From NCBI GenBank assembly GCA_001687465.1, contig LVLI01000379.1, forward strand, positions 1 to 41,326: a stretch of DNA of 41,326 nucleotides. The letters are read 5' to 3'. The notes beneath the pieces were generated by a model. It saw only the letters and a program-made list of their open reading frames with translations. It was not told the origin of the DNA and searched no databases. Each line of letters starts with the position of its first letter. The stretch's first letter is position 1. Position numbers and translations under genes: made by a program. Origin of the DNA: Halocafeteria seosinensis. Its lineage: Eukaryota; Sar; Bigyra; Bicosoecida. Below are positions 10,129 to 19,832 of the stretch, one piece after another.

Positions 10129-11694
10129 CTAATGAACGACGTAAGGATACTGCTCCGTGATTTGGCTGAGGTAATTAAATGCGCGATCTGTAATTGTCGG
10201 CTGTTCGCAACCCTCCATACGCAACTCCTGAACGGAGCGGAGATGTTGGAAAGCCTCGTCTGTTATTTGCTCTTGGGAGCATCGGCCCATATTGAGGCGC
10301 ACTACTCTTCCAAAATACTGGAATGCTTGATCAGTAATGGTTGGTTGGTTGCATTCCCACATGACCAGACAAGTAATTCTCTTCAAATGGGAAAACGCAA
10401 TATCGGTTAGGGTTGTTTGGTTGCATGCGTGCATATCTAGACTTTCAACTTTAGATAGATACATAAAAGCGTTATCGCTAATAGTGGTCTGACTGAGACC
10501 GTGCATATCAAGGGCAGTCAAATTCCCAAAGTGCGAAAACGCGTCATCTGTAATCGTGTCTCGGTTGATGGCACCTATGGCCAAGTCCTTTAGAGAGTTC
10601 GCTACTGAGGAGAAAGCTGCGTCTGTTATCTGCCTTTGGTTGCACATGGACATGTGTAGTGTCTCGATGCTAGGAAGCCCCTTCAGTGATGAATCTGTTA
10701 TAGAGTGCTGATTGCACCACGTCATAATTAGCGTCCTAACATCTTGGAGATGCGCGAAGCCATGGTCGCTTAGATCTGAATGCTGAATCCAACTGATATC
10801 TAGGTATCGTAGACTCTTGAAAAAATGCAAAGATTCATCTGAGATTGCATACTTTGAATTATGAGCATTCAAATGGGTCAAGTTCGGCAGGTGTCGGAAT
10901 GCATGCGGTGATATCGTGGATTGCCAGCAGTCGGCCATAGACAGTTCTATAAGAGAACTCAAATGAGCGAACGCGTTATCAGTAATTGTTGACTGCATGC
11001 AACCATCCATCGATAAACGCGTTAAGTTCGTCAAGTGTTTGAACGCGGCGTCGGTGATCTCTGATTGGGTACACGTGTTCATATTGAGCGCCTCTAAGCG
11101 CCGCAGGTGGGAAAAAGCTTGATCGGTAATGGTCATTTGCTTACAGCCATTCATCTCCAAGTGTCTCAATTTGGACAGGTATGCAAACGCGGAATCGGTT
11201 ATTGTTTCCGTTTTACACCAGCTCATTTTCAAGTCCTCTAACACATTCCCGTTTCGATTGAGCCGTTCAAAGAATTGATCGCTGAGTGTCCACGACATGG
11301 TGACATCTAACTTCCATAGACGCCGAAAGCCCTCGATGGAGTCGGCCATGGACTCGGGGGTTTCAAACGTACATCGCAATAAATTTAACTTTTCCACACT
11401 GGGGAAATACAACTGCAATTTAACTTCCGGTTTACGTAAGCGCAAATGCAGAGTTCCTCGGAAGTGTGGCATCGAGTTCAAAGCCCATTGAAACTGAGCT
11501 TTCGAGTCTTTATCCCAGAATGTCGTGTGTGAATGCTTCCACTGAAGATGAAACACATGGGTTTGAAGAGCTTTGCAGACGTGTCCTAGACTACGGCATA
11601 CAAGCTCCACCACATCGCCTTCAAACCAAGTTTCATACCAATTCAGAAAGATTTGCAGAGCTTGTATTATAAAAGCATTGTTATTGTCTTCCAT
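10129..11694 (-). CDS. LRR protein with ITDxAF repeats, F-box-like N-terminus
   Basis: Intronless, 521 aa. Residues about 135-515 are about 15 tandem repeats of 24-27 residues with the pattern TITDxAFxHLxxLxxLxMxxCxQ, a cysteine-containing LRR variant. The N-terminal 60 residues include VVELVCRSLGHVCKAL, reminiscent of a weak F-box (adaptor of SCF ubiquitin ligases), but the match is too poor to assert. The repeats are unusually uniform, suggesting recent expansion or homogenisation. Its start codon is only 56 bp from the divergent NPRL3 start, and its stop is 31 bp from the kelch/EGF stop. A likely role is protein binding, perhaps substrate recognition; this is inference. Confidence 0.85.
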   Translation of the reverse strand: MEDNNNAFIIQALQIFLNWYETWFEGDVVELVCRSLGHVCKALQTHVFHLQWKHSHTTFWDKDSKAQFQWALNSMPHFRGTLHLRLRKPEVKLQLYFPSVEKLNLLRCTFETPESMADSIEGFRRLWKLDVTMSWTLSDQFFERLNRNGNVLEDLKMSWCKTETITDSAFAYLSKLRHLEMNGCKQMTITDQAFSHLRRLEALNMNTCTQSEITDAAFKHLTNLTRLSMDGCMQSTITDNAFAHLSSLIELSMADCWQSTISPHAFRHLPNLTHLNAHNSKYAISDESLHFFKSLRYLDISWIQHSDLSDHGFAHLQDVRTLIMTWCNQHSITDSSLKGLPSIETLHMSMCNQRQITDAAFSSVANSLKDLAIGAINRDTITDDAFSHFGNLTALDMHGLSQTTISDNAFMYLSKVESLDMHACNQTTLTDIAFSHLKRITCLVMWECNQPTITDQAFQYFGRVVRLNMGRCSQEQITDEAFQHLRSVQELRMEGCEQPTITDRAFNYLSQITEQYPYVVH

Positions 11695-11750
11695 GGTTAC
11701 AACATTGAAGCAGTATCAGTAGTTTATGTGGGATGAAAAAATAGACAATT
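11695..11750. promoter_or_regulatory. 56-bp bidirectional promoter region
   Basis: Only 56 bp separate the ATG of the leftward LRR gene (11694) from the ATG of the rightward NPRL3 gene (11751). Both 5' untranslated regions and core promoters must fit here or overlap the opposing coding region. The sequence is AT-rich with no recognised box. Confidence 0.6.
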
Positions 11751-14093
11751 ATGTTGGGAATTGCGTTCTGTGTGGATGATGTACAGAAGGGTCCCAAGTA
11801 CGTGGTGCATGCATTCACAGCACGCGGGGCACTCACTGAGTTTATACGTATATTATACAGGTTGGCATTTCGATATCCGCCTTTATTAGTCTCCCTTGGA
11901 GTGGAGGAAGAGGAGACCGCACAGCAACAGTACAAGGAAGAGAAACAGCAAGGGGGACCTCGACGGAATTCAGGGAACCAAGCACATTCACCCTCTACAT
12001 CCTCTTCAGCAGTAACAACAACAGCCTCAGGAAGTTCACACACCAGCAGCGGAGGCTCAGCCACAAACAGCGGTGATGTTGCAGCTTCAAGTACGTCCGG
12101 ACAAGCGGCAGCGCAGTCAGCACAAGGAAGCAATAATGCCTCAAACTCATCCGCCAGTGCCGCGGGTAGTTCCCAAGCAACATCAGTGGCAGCCGGGTCC
12201 TCCTCTCCAACGCAGAGTTCGTCCCACCCCAACAGCAATAACACCAGCTCGGGTACAAATACGAATTCGGGAACTGTGGGCTCAGGAAACACGGCACCGT
12301 CAAAACAGATAGGACAAAGTGATTCGATCCAGATGATACTAAGGAGTGGCGATCAGTTTGCCAATATGTTTCGCCCTAAGAATGCGTTATGCACTGGAAG
12401 TGTCTTGGAGCTTCGAGTGGACGACGTAGTTTTCATCAGCTGTCCAACTTTATTGCAGTCGAAAGAACGCTTTAACCGAGAGTAAGTCGGTGCCAACCCC
12501 AAGAAGTGCTCAGTCGTGTGCGTCACGCTGCCAATACCTGCAGGACAAGTGATGCTTCAACAAGATCACCTGAGCGAAGCGAGAGCTCGCACTCTCACAC
12601 AGATGCCTCTGATGGGGATGTTAGTCTGTCCAGGAAAGGAAGCAGTCAAACAACGGAGTCTCAAGTATCGATGTTCAACCTCATTGTCGTCGCACATACC
12701 TCCTCGTTTCGCTCACGAACATACAGACAGGACGACACCTTTGAGAAAGAGTGGATAGAAAGTGTTGTCAACCGCTTCTCCAATGCCCTCTCTCTTCAGG
12801 AGAAGAGATGCAAGTAAGCACTGGACAATAAGCCATACTAAATATTGGACTCATACGCACGTGGTTGATGACTGTCCTCCAACAACAGGTACATCTCCCA
12901 GCAGGCTAAGATTTTGACTGAACTTCGTGAAAAATGGGTACACGATGGCAAAGGCGTTGGTACGTGCTTCTTTCTTAAGAGCGGCTGTCTTGTGTTATTT
13001 TATTTTGTTCGTTTCTTCTGTACATGAAGATCCCGACGAACTCCTAAGGGATTCCATTGATCAGTCCACGCTAGCGGGGGAATTGATACAGTTCTTCTAC
13101 ACTCTGTCCAGTCACCGACCGACGTATATTCGCTTGGGAGGATCTTCTTCTGTTTCCATACCACCTCCAACGAGAGCAGTAGAGTCAAAATTTCCAGAGG
13201 AAGGTATAAGACCCTATCATGCCGTACTGTTATACTACGGAGTTCGTGAAACAGAAACATTACTACCGTCGGACTGTAATGATTCTCTTCGCCACCTAGT
13301 TCGTCAGGTTTCCCCCTACGTAAGCATTCCGTCTATGCGCTCGTCCCTTGGAGTCTCACAGAAAGCACTCTCTTCCATGATAGAGCATTTAGTCAAATGG
13401 GGTTTAGCCCGGGTAACCACGGTACTCTCTGAAGATTCAGTGTTAAGAGTTGCTAAGAACGAAGACACCCACCAAGAATGGACATCGCAGTATGGAGACC
13501 TAGCCGAGCGATTTCAACGACGTTTCAAGAATCACGAACTTGGAGGCTTTCTAACGCTCTTTGATGGAAAGAAGCCTCTGCGGGAACTCACTTCCGCGTT
13601 CTACACGAAAGCAGAATGTGAAGAATTCCTTTCCATGGTAGCTTGGGCAATGTCTCATGGGCTGATTGTCCAAATTCAACGTTACATACAGTTTGTTCCC
13701 CCGGATACACTCTGGATTTACACCGACAATTATTCTCAGTCTTGGAAAGCTACTGGAAAAATGGTCCTGGACGCAACGGAAGGAACTTCAGCTTCCGGTA
13801 CTGGCATGTCCTCTCGTGATCACATGATACGCAACGCCTTAAAAGCCTACATTGACAACTTGCTTGAACAGAAGCTACCGGCCGATACTGTTCACCAAAG
13901 TCCCACTGAATCCCGACACGAATTCGCTCATTCCCTCTCCAGTAGCCTGATGGAAAAAATCCATCTTTTTAATGGAAAGACTCCAGTAGAATATATCTGT
14001 CAGTCTTGTGGATTTACCAACGAAGAAGTTGAGCTCCTATGCGAAATCCTCCCTGAGATATTGGTGAAGCTCGAACATGGTGAAAACGACTGA
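11751..14093 (+). CDS. NPRL3: NPRL3, GATOR1/SEACIT subunit
   Basis: Spliced model: 11751-12481, 12544-12813, 12889-12959, 13030-14093, giving 711 aa. NPRL3 with NPRL2 and DEPDC5 forms GATOR1, a GTPase-activating complex that turns off TORC1 at the lysosome/vacuole when amino acids are scarce. Family signatures: an N-terminal longin-like segment (MLGIAFCVDD, LELRVDDVVFISCPTLLQ, MFNLIVVAH), the ERRCQYLTREAKL-like segment KYISQQAKILTEL, the conserved IRPYHAVLLY motif followed by winged-helix-like sequence, and a C-terminal segment IHLFNGKTPVEYICQ. A Ser/Thr/Asn/Gly-rich insert of about 130 residues (about 60-190) interrupts the longin-like part. The first intron was taken as 62 nt; a 32-nt alternative acceptor at 12513 also keeps frame. 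The stop is 6 bp from the convergent gene's stop. Confidence 0.88.
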
Positions 14094-14099
14094 TAATTC

Positions 14100-16919
14100 T
14101 CAAGTGGACCCCAATGAAGTACCGCGGACGCGAATCTCGTTGCTACTTAGTGCCAGTCCTTCGGCTTTCATTTCGCTGATATATTCCCCTTTATTAGCTG
14201 CTTCAGATGCTTGGTGCAACCGTTGCAAAATATCGTTATGTGTCATCCCCAGATGTACTCCATCGCCCTCACCAGTATCGCCAGGGTCGATTCCGGGTAA
14301 CGTGGGGGCAGTATCTTGTTTTACTAGTGTCCGCCACGCTTTCGAAAGAGCATCCAACGTTGCTTTCCTCACTGGTCTAACTACTGCGATAGACGCTTGT
14401 CCATTGAGTGTATGTTCTCGCTTAGGATTTTGAATAATTCCCTGCGGATGGACAATGGCGCGATAAAGAATGTGTATGGATGCATATGAAACCGGCTCAT
14501 GGCACTTACTGTTCGAGGGCACACCCATGCGACGTCTTGTTCAGGAGTTCTCACTGTCCAGGATCCATCATCTGTATCTTCTTCAGGTGATTTGCCTTCG
14601 CTGGTGGCAGAACTTAAAGAGCCTCGAGAAGCATATCGAGTTAGTACGTGCTTAGCGGCAGTTAAACTTGACTGCTGTTGCGATGTCTTGAGCTTTTTGT
14701 GGTGCTTTCCGTACAAGATTGCATCATATGAATTGGCCTTCCAACTCGATTTTCCGGGCATTACAGTTCCTCTCTCAAGTACAGCCACTAGTAAAGAGTG
14801 ACCAGCGAGGTGAGAATGATGGACTGCGCGTCCAATGCGATCTGCTGCTCGCTCCAATGCGTTCTTGAGGGGTGGTATACTCTCCTCGTCAACTCCCTTC
14901 TGGGGATTAGCATCCAAAAGGATAATCGAAAAGTCACCGGCAAGCTGCGAGGTGGCGTCACACCCTGCTGCCACTTGGCCGGAACCACTCTTACTGCTAC
15001 TGTTGCTTTGTCGCTTGCGTGTTGACTCCGTAAGTTTCATTTGGTTCTCAATCCGCTTAATAGCTTCGTCAGCGATGCCTGTATTTCTTTCAAGTTTACG
15101 GTTGAACGTTCCCCCAGCCAAAACACAAGGGGCACCAGCGGCATGGGCCGCTTTGTCTGTTTCAATCTGATGGGTGGACTGAGGTTCAAGTGCGAGAACA
15201 TTCACTTTCCTATTACAAACAGGCAACACGATCCTATCTGTTCCCCCCATCACTCCTCTATATACAACTTGACCGCTGCAAAACATGAAATAATAAGGAA
15301 GCGATAAGACGTTTAATTCTTTTGCTGCCTGTTTATCGTAGGCCATATCCACGCCAACTATGCGGTATGGGCATTCTCCAGCAGCTGATCCACTCTCTTG
15401 TCCTCTTGCTGCCAAAGCCATGTCTGCTAATACACTTTGATCCTCTTCAGTGAGCAAAAACGTTTGGTCTTTGAATTCGGAAGAAAACGGATACATAATG
15501 CATAGCGTGGCCAGTACATGCTCAAGCAACTGGATGGCTTTTCTACACAGTGGTTCATCCTCTCTTATACAAGCAGCAATGATTATCTTATCCTGGGGTG
15601 CTGATTCGACGTATTCTCTGAGTCGCGTAGGGGCAATTCTGGGAACTTTTTGGTGAGCATTGAGAAATGACCGGAGACCAGGACTGACCCGTGATAATGA
15701 TGACATGCTTTCCGTTGTCTTCCCTGAGTTCCTTTGAAGGGCTTCCGAACGAGGCAGCTTTGGATGAATGCCCTCAAGTTTCTGCCTCACTTCCACCCTT
15801 CCAAGCCACTTGCCTTTGTGGTACGATGCACCGGCAAATGTACCATATCCATCCTCAACATTTTCAATGTTATCCGAATAGTCTTTAAGACTCTGAGTAT
15901 CATCCTTTTGCTCTCCCCTTAAGTTTGCGCGTAGAATACTCGGCACCTCCCGAGTAGTTTGATTCAAAGCTTCCTCTCTTAGTTCCTTTGAAGATTTACC
16001 TCCTTTTCGACGGTCCAGAGCGACGACGCTATCTTGCAAACTGTTCAGGAGCCCCTGGAGCTTTCCTTCGGGGGGAATGCTCTGTCTCCCAGATAGCTGC
16101 TTGCTCTCTCCTTCAGCCGGTTGTTCTGCTGCAGGGTACGAGGCGCCCGGATACCGAAGTTTTGACTGCGTTATAGAACCAACTTTGAACAAATATTCCC
16201 GGTTATTGCAAGCAAAGTATATCTCAAGAAGTGCACCGTCAAAGAACCGGAAATTCACGTAGGGATTCAGGTCGAATGTCACCTCCTGAGGAACTGTACC
16301 GGCATCCTTTTTCTCGGCGTTCCATAACCAGGAATGGAGTATTTTCTTACTAGTCTCGTCGCTTAATTGGCCACCTCGGTTCGTTATGGACAAGAACTGT
16401 AGTTTTCTCTTGGATCGTTGGTCCTCTTCTTCTTCCTCTTTCGGGCTCGACTCCGAGGCAAACCCGACGTTGTGCTCATTGAAATTTGCCAGCAACTTTC
16501 CTGTTAATTTAATGACTCTTTGTCTTCTACTGTTGGAAACAGCAGAATGCAGTGATTCGTTTCCGGGAACATCGTAAACTGTATGTTGGAACTGTTTTCT
16601 ACTTCTTGATGAAGCATGATAACTAATTACTCGAACAGCAACGGCTCTGAGCTCCTTGTTGCCTGGAATCGAAGTGCCTCTGTGGTTTTCCAAGAGTTGG
16701 CTGTAAGTGTCGTTATGGTAGCTGCATTCGAAATCGATTCGCAACTATAGACACTATTTACATCTTAACCACCATATAACGGAGATGACGTACTATGCCT
16801 CTCCCGATCCATCGCTGGCGAAGCGCAATGCGGGAGTACCGTCGTCGTAGTCCACTGCAACACGTATTGTAGTACGGAGGCCATCATTCACACACAGTAT
16901 CGGTAGTACTAATACCCAT
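14100..16919 (-). CDS. FAM194-like and thioredoxin-like domain protein
   Basis: Spliced model (minus): 16919-16916, 16854-16794, 16721-14510, 14441-14100, giving 872 aa beginning MVDYDDGTPALRF. The first exon has only four coding bases (ATGG), a prediction from splice rules. The N-terminal about 250 residues resemble the C-terminal domain of the FAM194/ERICH6 family: a DG..YYHND strand, KLLANFNEHN, a W-x-W (SWLWN), and VTFDLNPYVNFRF followed by FACNNREYLFKVG. In ERICH6-type proteins this domain is linked to flagella. Residues around 400-510 have a thioredoxin-like fold pattern (IVGVDMAYDKQAAKELNV then LPYYFMFCSGQVVYRG) without a CxxC site. The final exon is chosen because a 69-nt intron (14509-14442) joins to a hydrophilic, helix-rich tail; without splicing the frame ends at 14381. 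Both identifications rest on motif recall. Confidence 0.6.
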
Positions 16920-17349
16920 CTATGACAACGAGTGTTTCCAAAAATTATCGACAAGAGGTCAATGAAATCCACTACGTACCACTTTTGGTCCAAATGGACG
17001 AATCGTCACGCGCTGTCATCAGGTTTCATGCAGTGCTCCCGAACTAGATAGCTACAAGACGACAAGACATGCAGTCGAGCAATACCCGATACTATACTAT
17101 GCAACTTCAATACCTCCTAAGTAATTTTGCTAGGCTACCTGGTAGTAGAAAAGCCTCACCCAAGCTAACGGTCGACGTTGAAGCTTTTGTGAAGGCACAG
17201 TGAAGCCAAAACAAAATGCAGTACACCCGGTATTACGGGCCGGTAATGTGTTCAATCACTCATAAAGACGCGATGTTTATTTGTTGCAGTCCGAGAACCG
17301 TTTCACGGAGCAATATCTTGAATCGTACGCTTTATTGAGAAAATGCTTC
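16920..17349. other. Intergenic, no gene seen
   Basis: 430 bp between the start of the FAM194-like gene and the stop of SCOT, both leftward. It must hold the FAM194-like gene's promoter and the SCOT 3' end. No conserved box, repeat or RNA gene was recognised. Confidence 0.4.
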
Positions 17350-19451
17350 TTAGAACGTCTTCAAGTCGGGGTCGACGTCGAAAGATGGCTCGGTCTTTGC
17401 GCGGACATCGTCGACAGACACACCATTGGCGATTTCACGCAATACCAACCCCTGTTCAGTAACATCCAACACCGCCATGTCTGTAATGATTCTGTTCACG
17501 ACTCCGGTGCCGGTTAATGGTAGACTGCATTTGTTGAGGATCTTCGGTTTGCCATCTTTGGACGTATGGTCCATGGTTATAATGACGCGGCTTCCAGAAG
17601 CTACCAGGTCCATCGCACCTCCCATTCCTTTTACCATCTTTCCAGGAATAATCCAGTTTGCAAGGTCACCGGCCGATGAGACTTCCAACGCACCCAATAC
17701 CGTGAGGTCCATGTGCTTACCGCGGATCATTCCAAAGCTCTCGCTGGAACTGAAAACGCTTGCACCCTTGTTCATAGTGACTGTCTCTTTACCAGCATTG
17801 ATGACGTCCGGGTCAGCCTGTCCCTTGGGCGGGTATGGTCCCATGCCCAACAAGCCATTCTCAGATTGTAACTCAATGCGCACTCCTTCAGGCACGTAGT
17901 TACTTGCCAGTGTAGGCATTCCAATGCCCAGGTTGACGTACATTCCGTCTTCAAATTCTTGGGCAGCTCGGCGCACTATACGCTCGCGGGCTCCTCCAAG
18001 ATCACCACCACCAGATGACTCAGATTCATCCTTCTGCTCCGTTCGTTTCTCAATTCTCTTTTCAAGTTTCTCGCACTTGATCAAGCGATCCACGTAGATT
18101 CCAGGAATATGTACCTGGTTCGGGTCGATTTCTCCGGCCTCAACAATCTGAAACAAGTTAATATGACAGGAATCATATGTATCATATATGCACCAAAGTT
18201 AGCGTCTACGTTCGAGACAAGGAACAATACATGAGAAATTCATATGGCCCACGTGGGCATAGGTGAATGGATATGGAAATTAAGCACCCAACACCAGAAA
18301 ATTCGGGGCGAAACAAGAGAAAATAGCGAGACTCCTCAGCTTACCTCTTCGACTTCGGCAATGGTCACCTTCGCAGCTTTTGCCATGTCCGCATTGAAGT
18401 TGTTTGCGGTGCCTCGGCAAATAATATTGCCTCTTGTATCCCCCCTGTAAAGCAATACCGGAAACAAAAAGTGTTCAATTCGAGCACCGTGTCCCCAAGT
18501 CGACGGAGCATGAGGAAGTCCCTTACTTCAATCCTTTGATAAGTGCAAAATCTCCGGTGATAGATTTCTCCATGACGTAGTTTTTTCCGTCAAACTCTCT
18601 CTCTTCGCGCCTGTCGGTGTACATATCGGGCTTGCCATCGGATGTATATTTCAAGATGTGTTCTCCATGGTGAATGATAGTACCATACGCGGTGCGAGTG
18701 AAAAAGGCGGGGATACCACAGCCACCAGCACGGATTTTTTCTGACAGCGTGCCTTGTGGAGTAAGCTCGACTTCAAGTTCACCGCTTAAGTATTGCCTTT
18801 CAAACTCTTTGTTCTCTCCGACATAACTGCTCGTCATCCGTTTAATTTGTCTGGTCCCAAGCAGCAAACCAAGTCCGAAATTATCCACACCGGCGTTATT
18901 CGACACAGCACTGAGACCCTTTGCTCCTTGGTCCCGGACAGCGCTGATTAAGCTTTCCGGGATGCCACAGAGTCCGAAACCACCAACAAGCCTGCAACGT
19001 TCCAAAAGCGAATGAATGAATTAACTCCAATACGAACAACTCGTCGTCGCGGGAGCTGGAAGAAGCTTACAAAGTTGCGTTGTCGTGGATATCTTTTACG
19101 GCTTCCGCGGCCGAGTTGACGATTTTGTTGTATGGTCTCGCGCTGAAATACCGTGCAGAAGGCTGCAGTCACCCAACAGTAATACCAGTTCGGTACTAGA
19201 CAGTGTATCATGTACTGAGCGAGAATTACAGTTGGAAGAGGGCCACAACTTACCATTCCACCCACAGCGTTTGCCACCTGGATCTGGTTAGTGTTCAAAG
19301 ATGCAGCGACATCTACAGCTCCGGTGACGGCAGCAGCAGTGGCATTAACGCCACCACGACGGACCCCGGAGCCTGTAATGGTCCTTTGAACCGTCTTTCG
19401 GAGGCTCTGCATGCCTTGACGGCGTCCAACAGATAGCAAGAAGGAGACCAT
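17350..19451 (-). CDS. OXCT1: Mitochondrial succinyl-CoA:3-ketoacid CoA-transferase (SCOT)
   Basis: Spliced model (minus): 19451-19254, 19162-19071, 18991-18527, 18444-18345, 18147-17350, giving 550 aa. SCOT moves CoA from succinyl-CoA to acetoacetate, the committing step of ketone-body use in mitochondria. The N-terminus ([19 protein letters not shown], later [14 protein letters not shown]) is rich in Arg and Ser and fits a mitochondrial presequence. The A-subunit half carries [14 protein letters not shown] and [13 protein letters not shown] charged linker ([16 protein letters not shown]) joins it to the B half with [12 protein letters not shown] and [12 protein letters not shown]; the glutamate of SENG (about residue 381) is the catalytic residue. 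Fusion of both subunits in one chain and the full length match eukaryotic SCOT. The exon 2 acceptor was chosen at ctgcag because the nearer tttcag breaks the frame. Confidence 0.95.
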
Positions 19452-19832
19452 TTTTTTTTGGCGCCAGTGTGTGTGTGATGAGTGTTCTACAAGTTCGGTT
19501 ACTTTATGTACTGGGTTTTCTCTCCAAATACTATTTTCCCTAGTTTCTTGGCACACTTTTCAACCTTGCACGAGGGGTTCCAGCTCTCAATACGACCTGA
19601 AATATGCTGTATTCGCCACGTGTATCTTGCTCCTCCAAAGGAACTTCCCTTTAAAGGAACGAAACAATCTTTTCGTCGATTTCAACTTCAACCTATCATG
19701 TGGAAGGCCACGAACATGGATGGTAACAAAACAACATTGCGGTCGATTTTGACCACTTTCGGAGACTTCAGTCTGCGCTGAAGTTGATGGAACCCCTGGT
19801 GTGGGTGTAGAGTGAGGTTAAGGAGCGAAACG
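19452..19832. promoter_or_regulatory. Divergent promoter region, SCOT / MAP3K
   Basis: 381 bp between divergent start codons. It begins with a run of nine or ten A residues on the SCOT strand immediately upstream of the SCOT ATG. No other motif was recognised. Confidence 0.4.

Noticed and set aside
11400-11694. Firm F-box call for the LRR protein
   Set aside because: The N-terminal segment has only a loose resemblance (VCRSLGHVCKAL) and lacks the usual LPxE start, so only an F-box-like note is given.
11681-12292. 203-codon open frame on the minus strand
   Set aside because: It lies antisense to the low-complexity Ser/Ala-rich part of NPRL3; its Leu/Ala/Val-rich content is the complement of that bias.
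12482-12513. 32-nt intron in NPRL3
   Set aside because: In frame but far shorter than the other introns; the acceptor at 12543 gives 62 nt and also keeps frame.
14381-14510. Unspliced C-terminus of the FAM194-like gene ending at 14381
   Set aside because: A good donor (gtaagt) and acceptor (ccgcag) join in phase 0 to a longer, conserved-looking tail ending at 14100, so the unspliced end is taken as intron read-through.
17426-17899. 157-codon plus-strand frame
   Set aside because: Antisense to the last SCOT exon.
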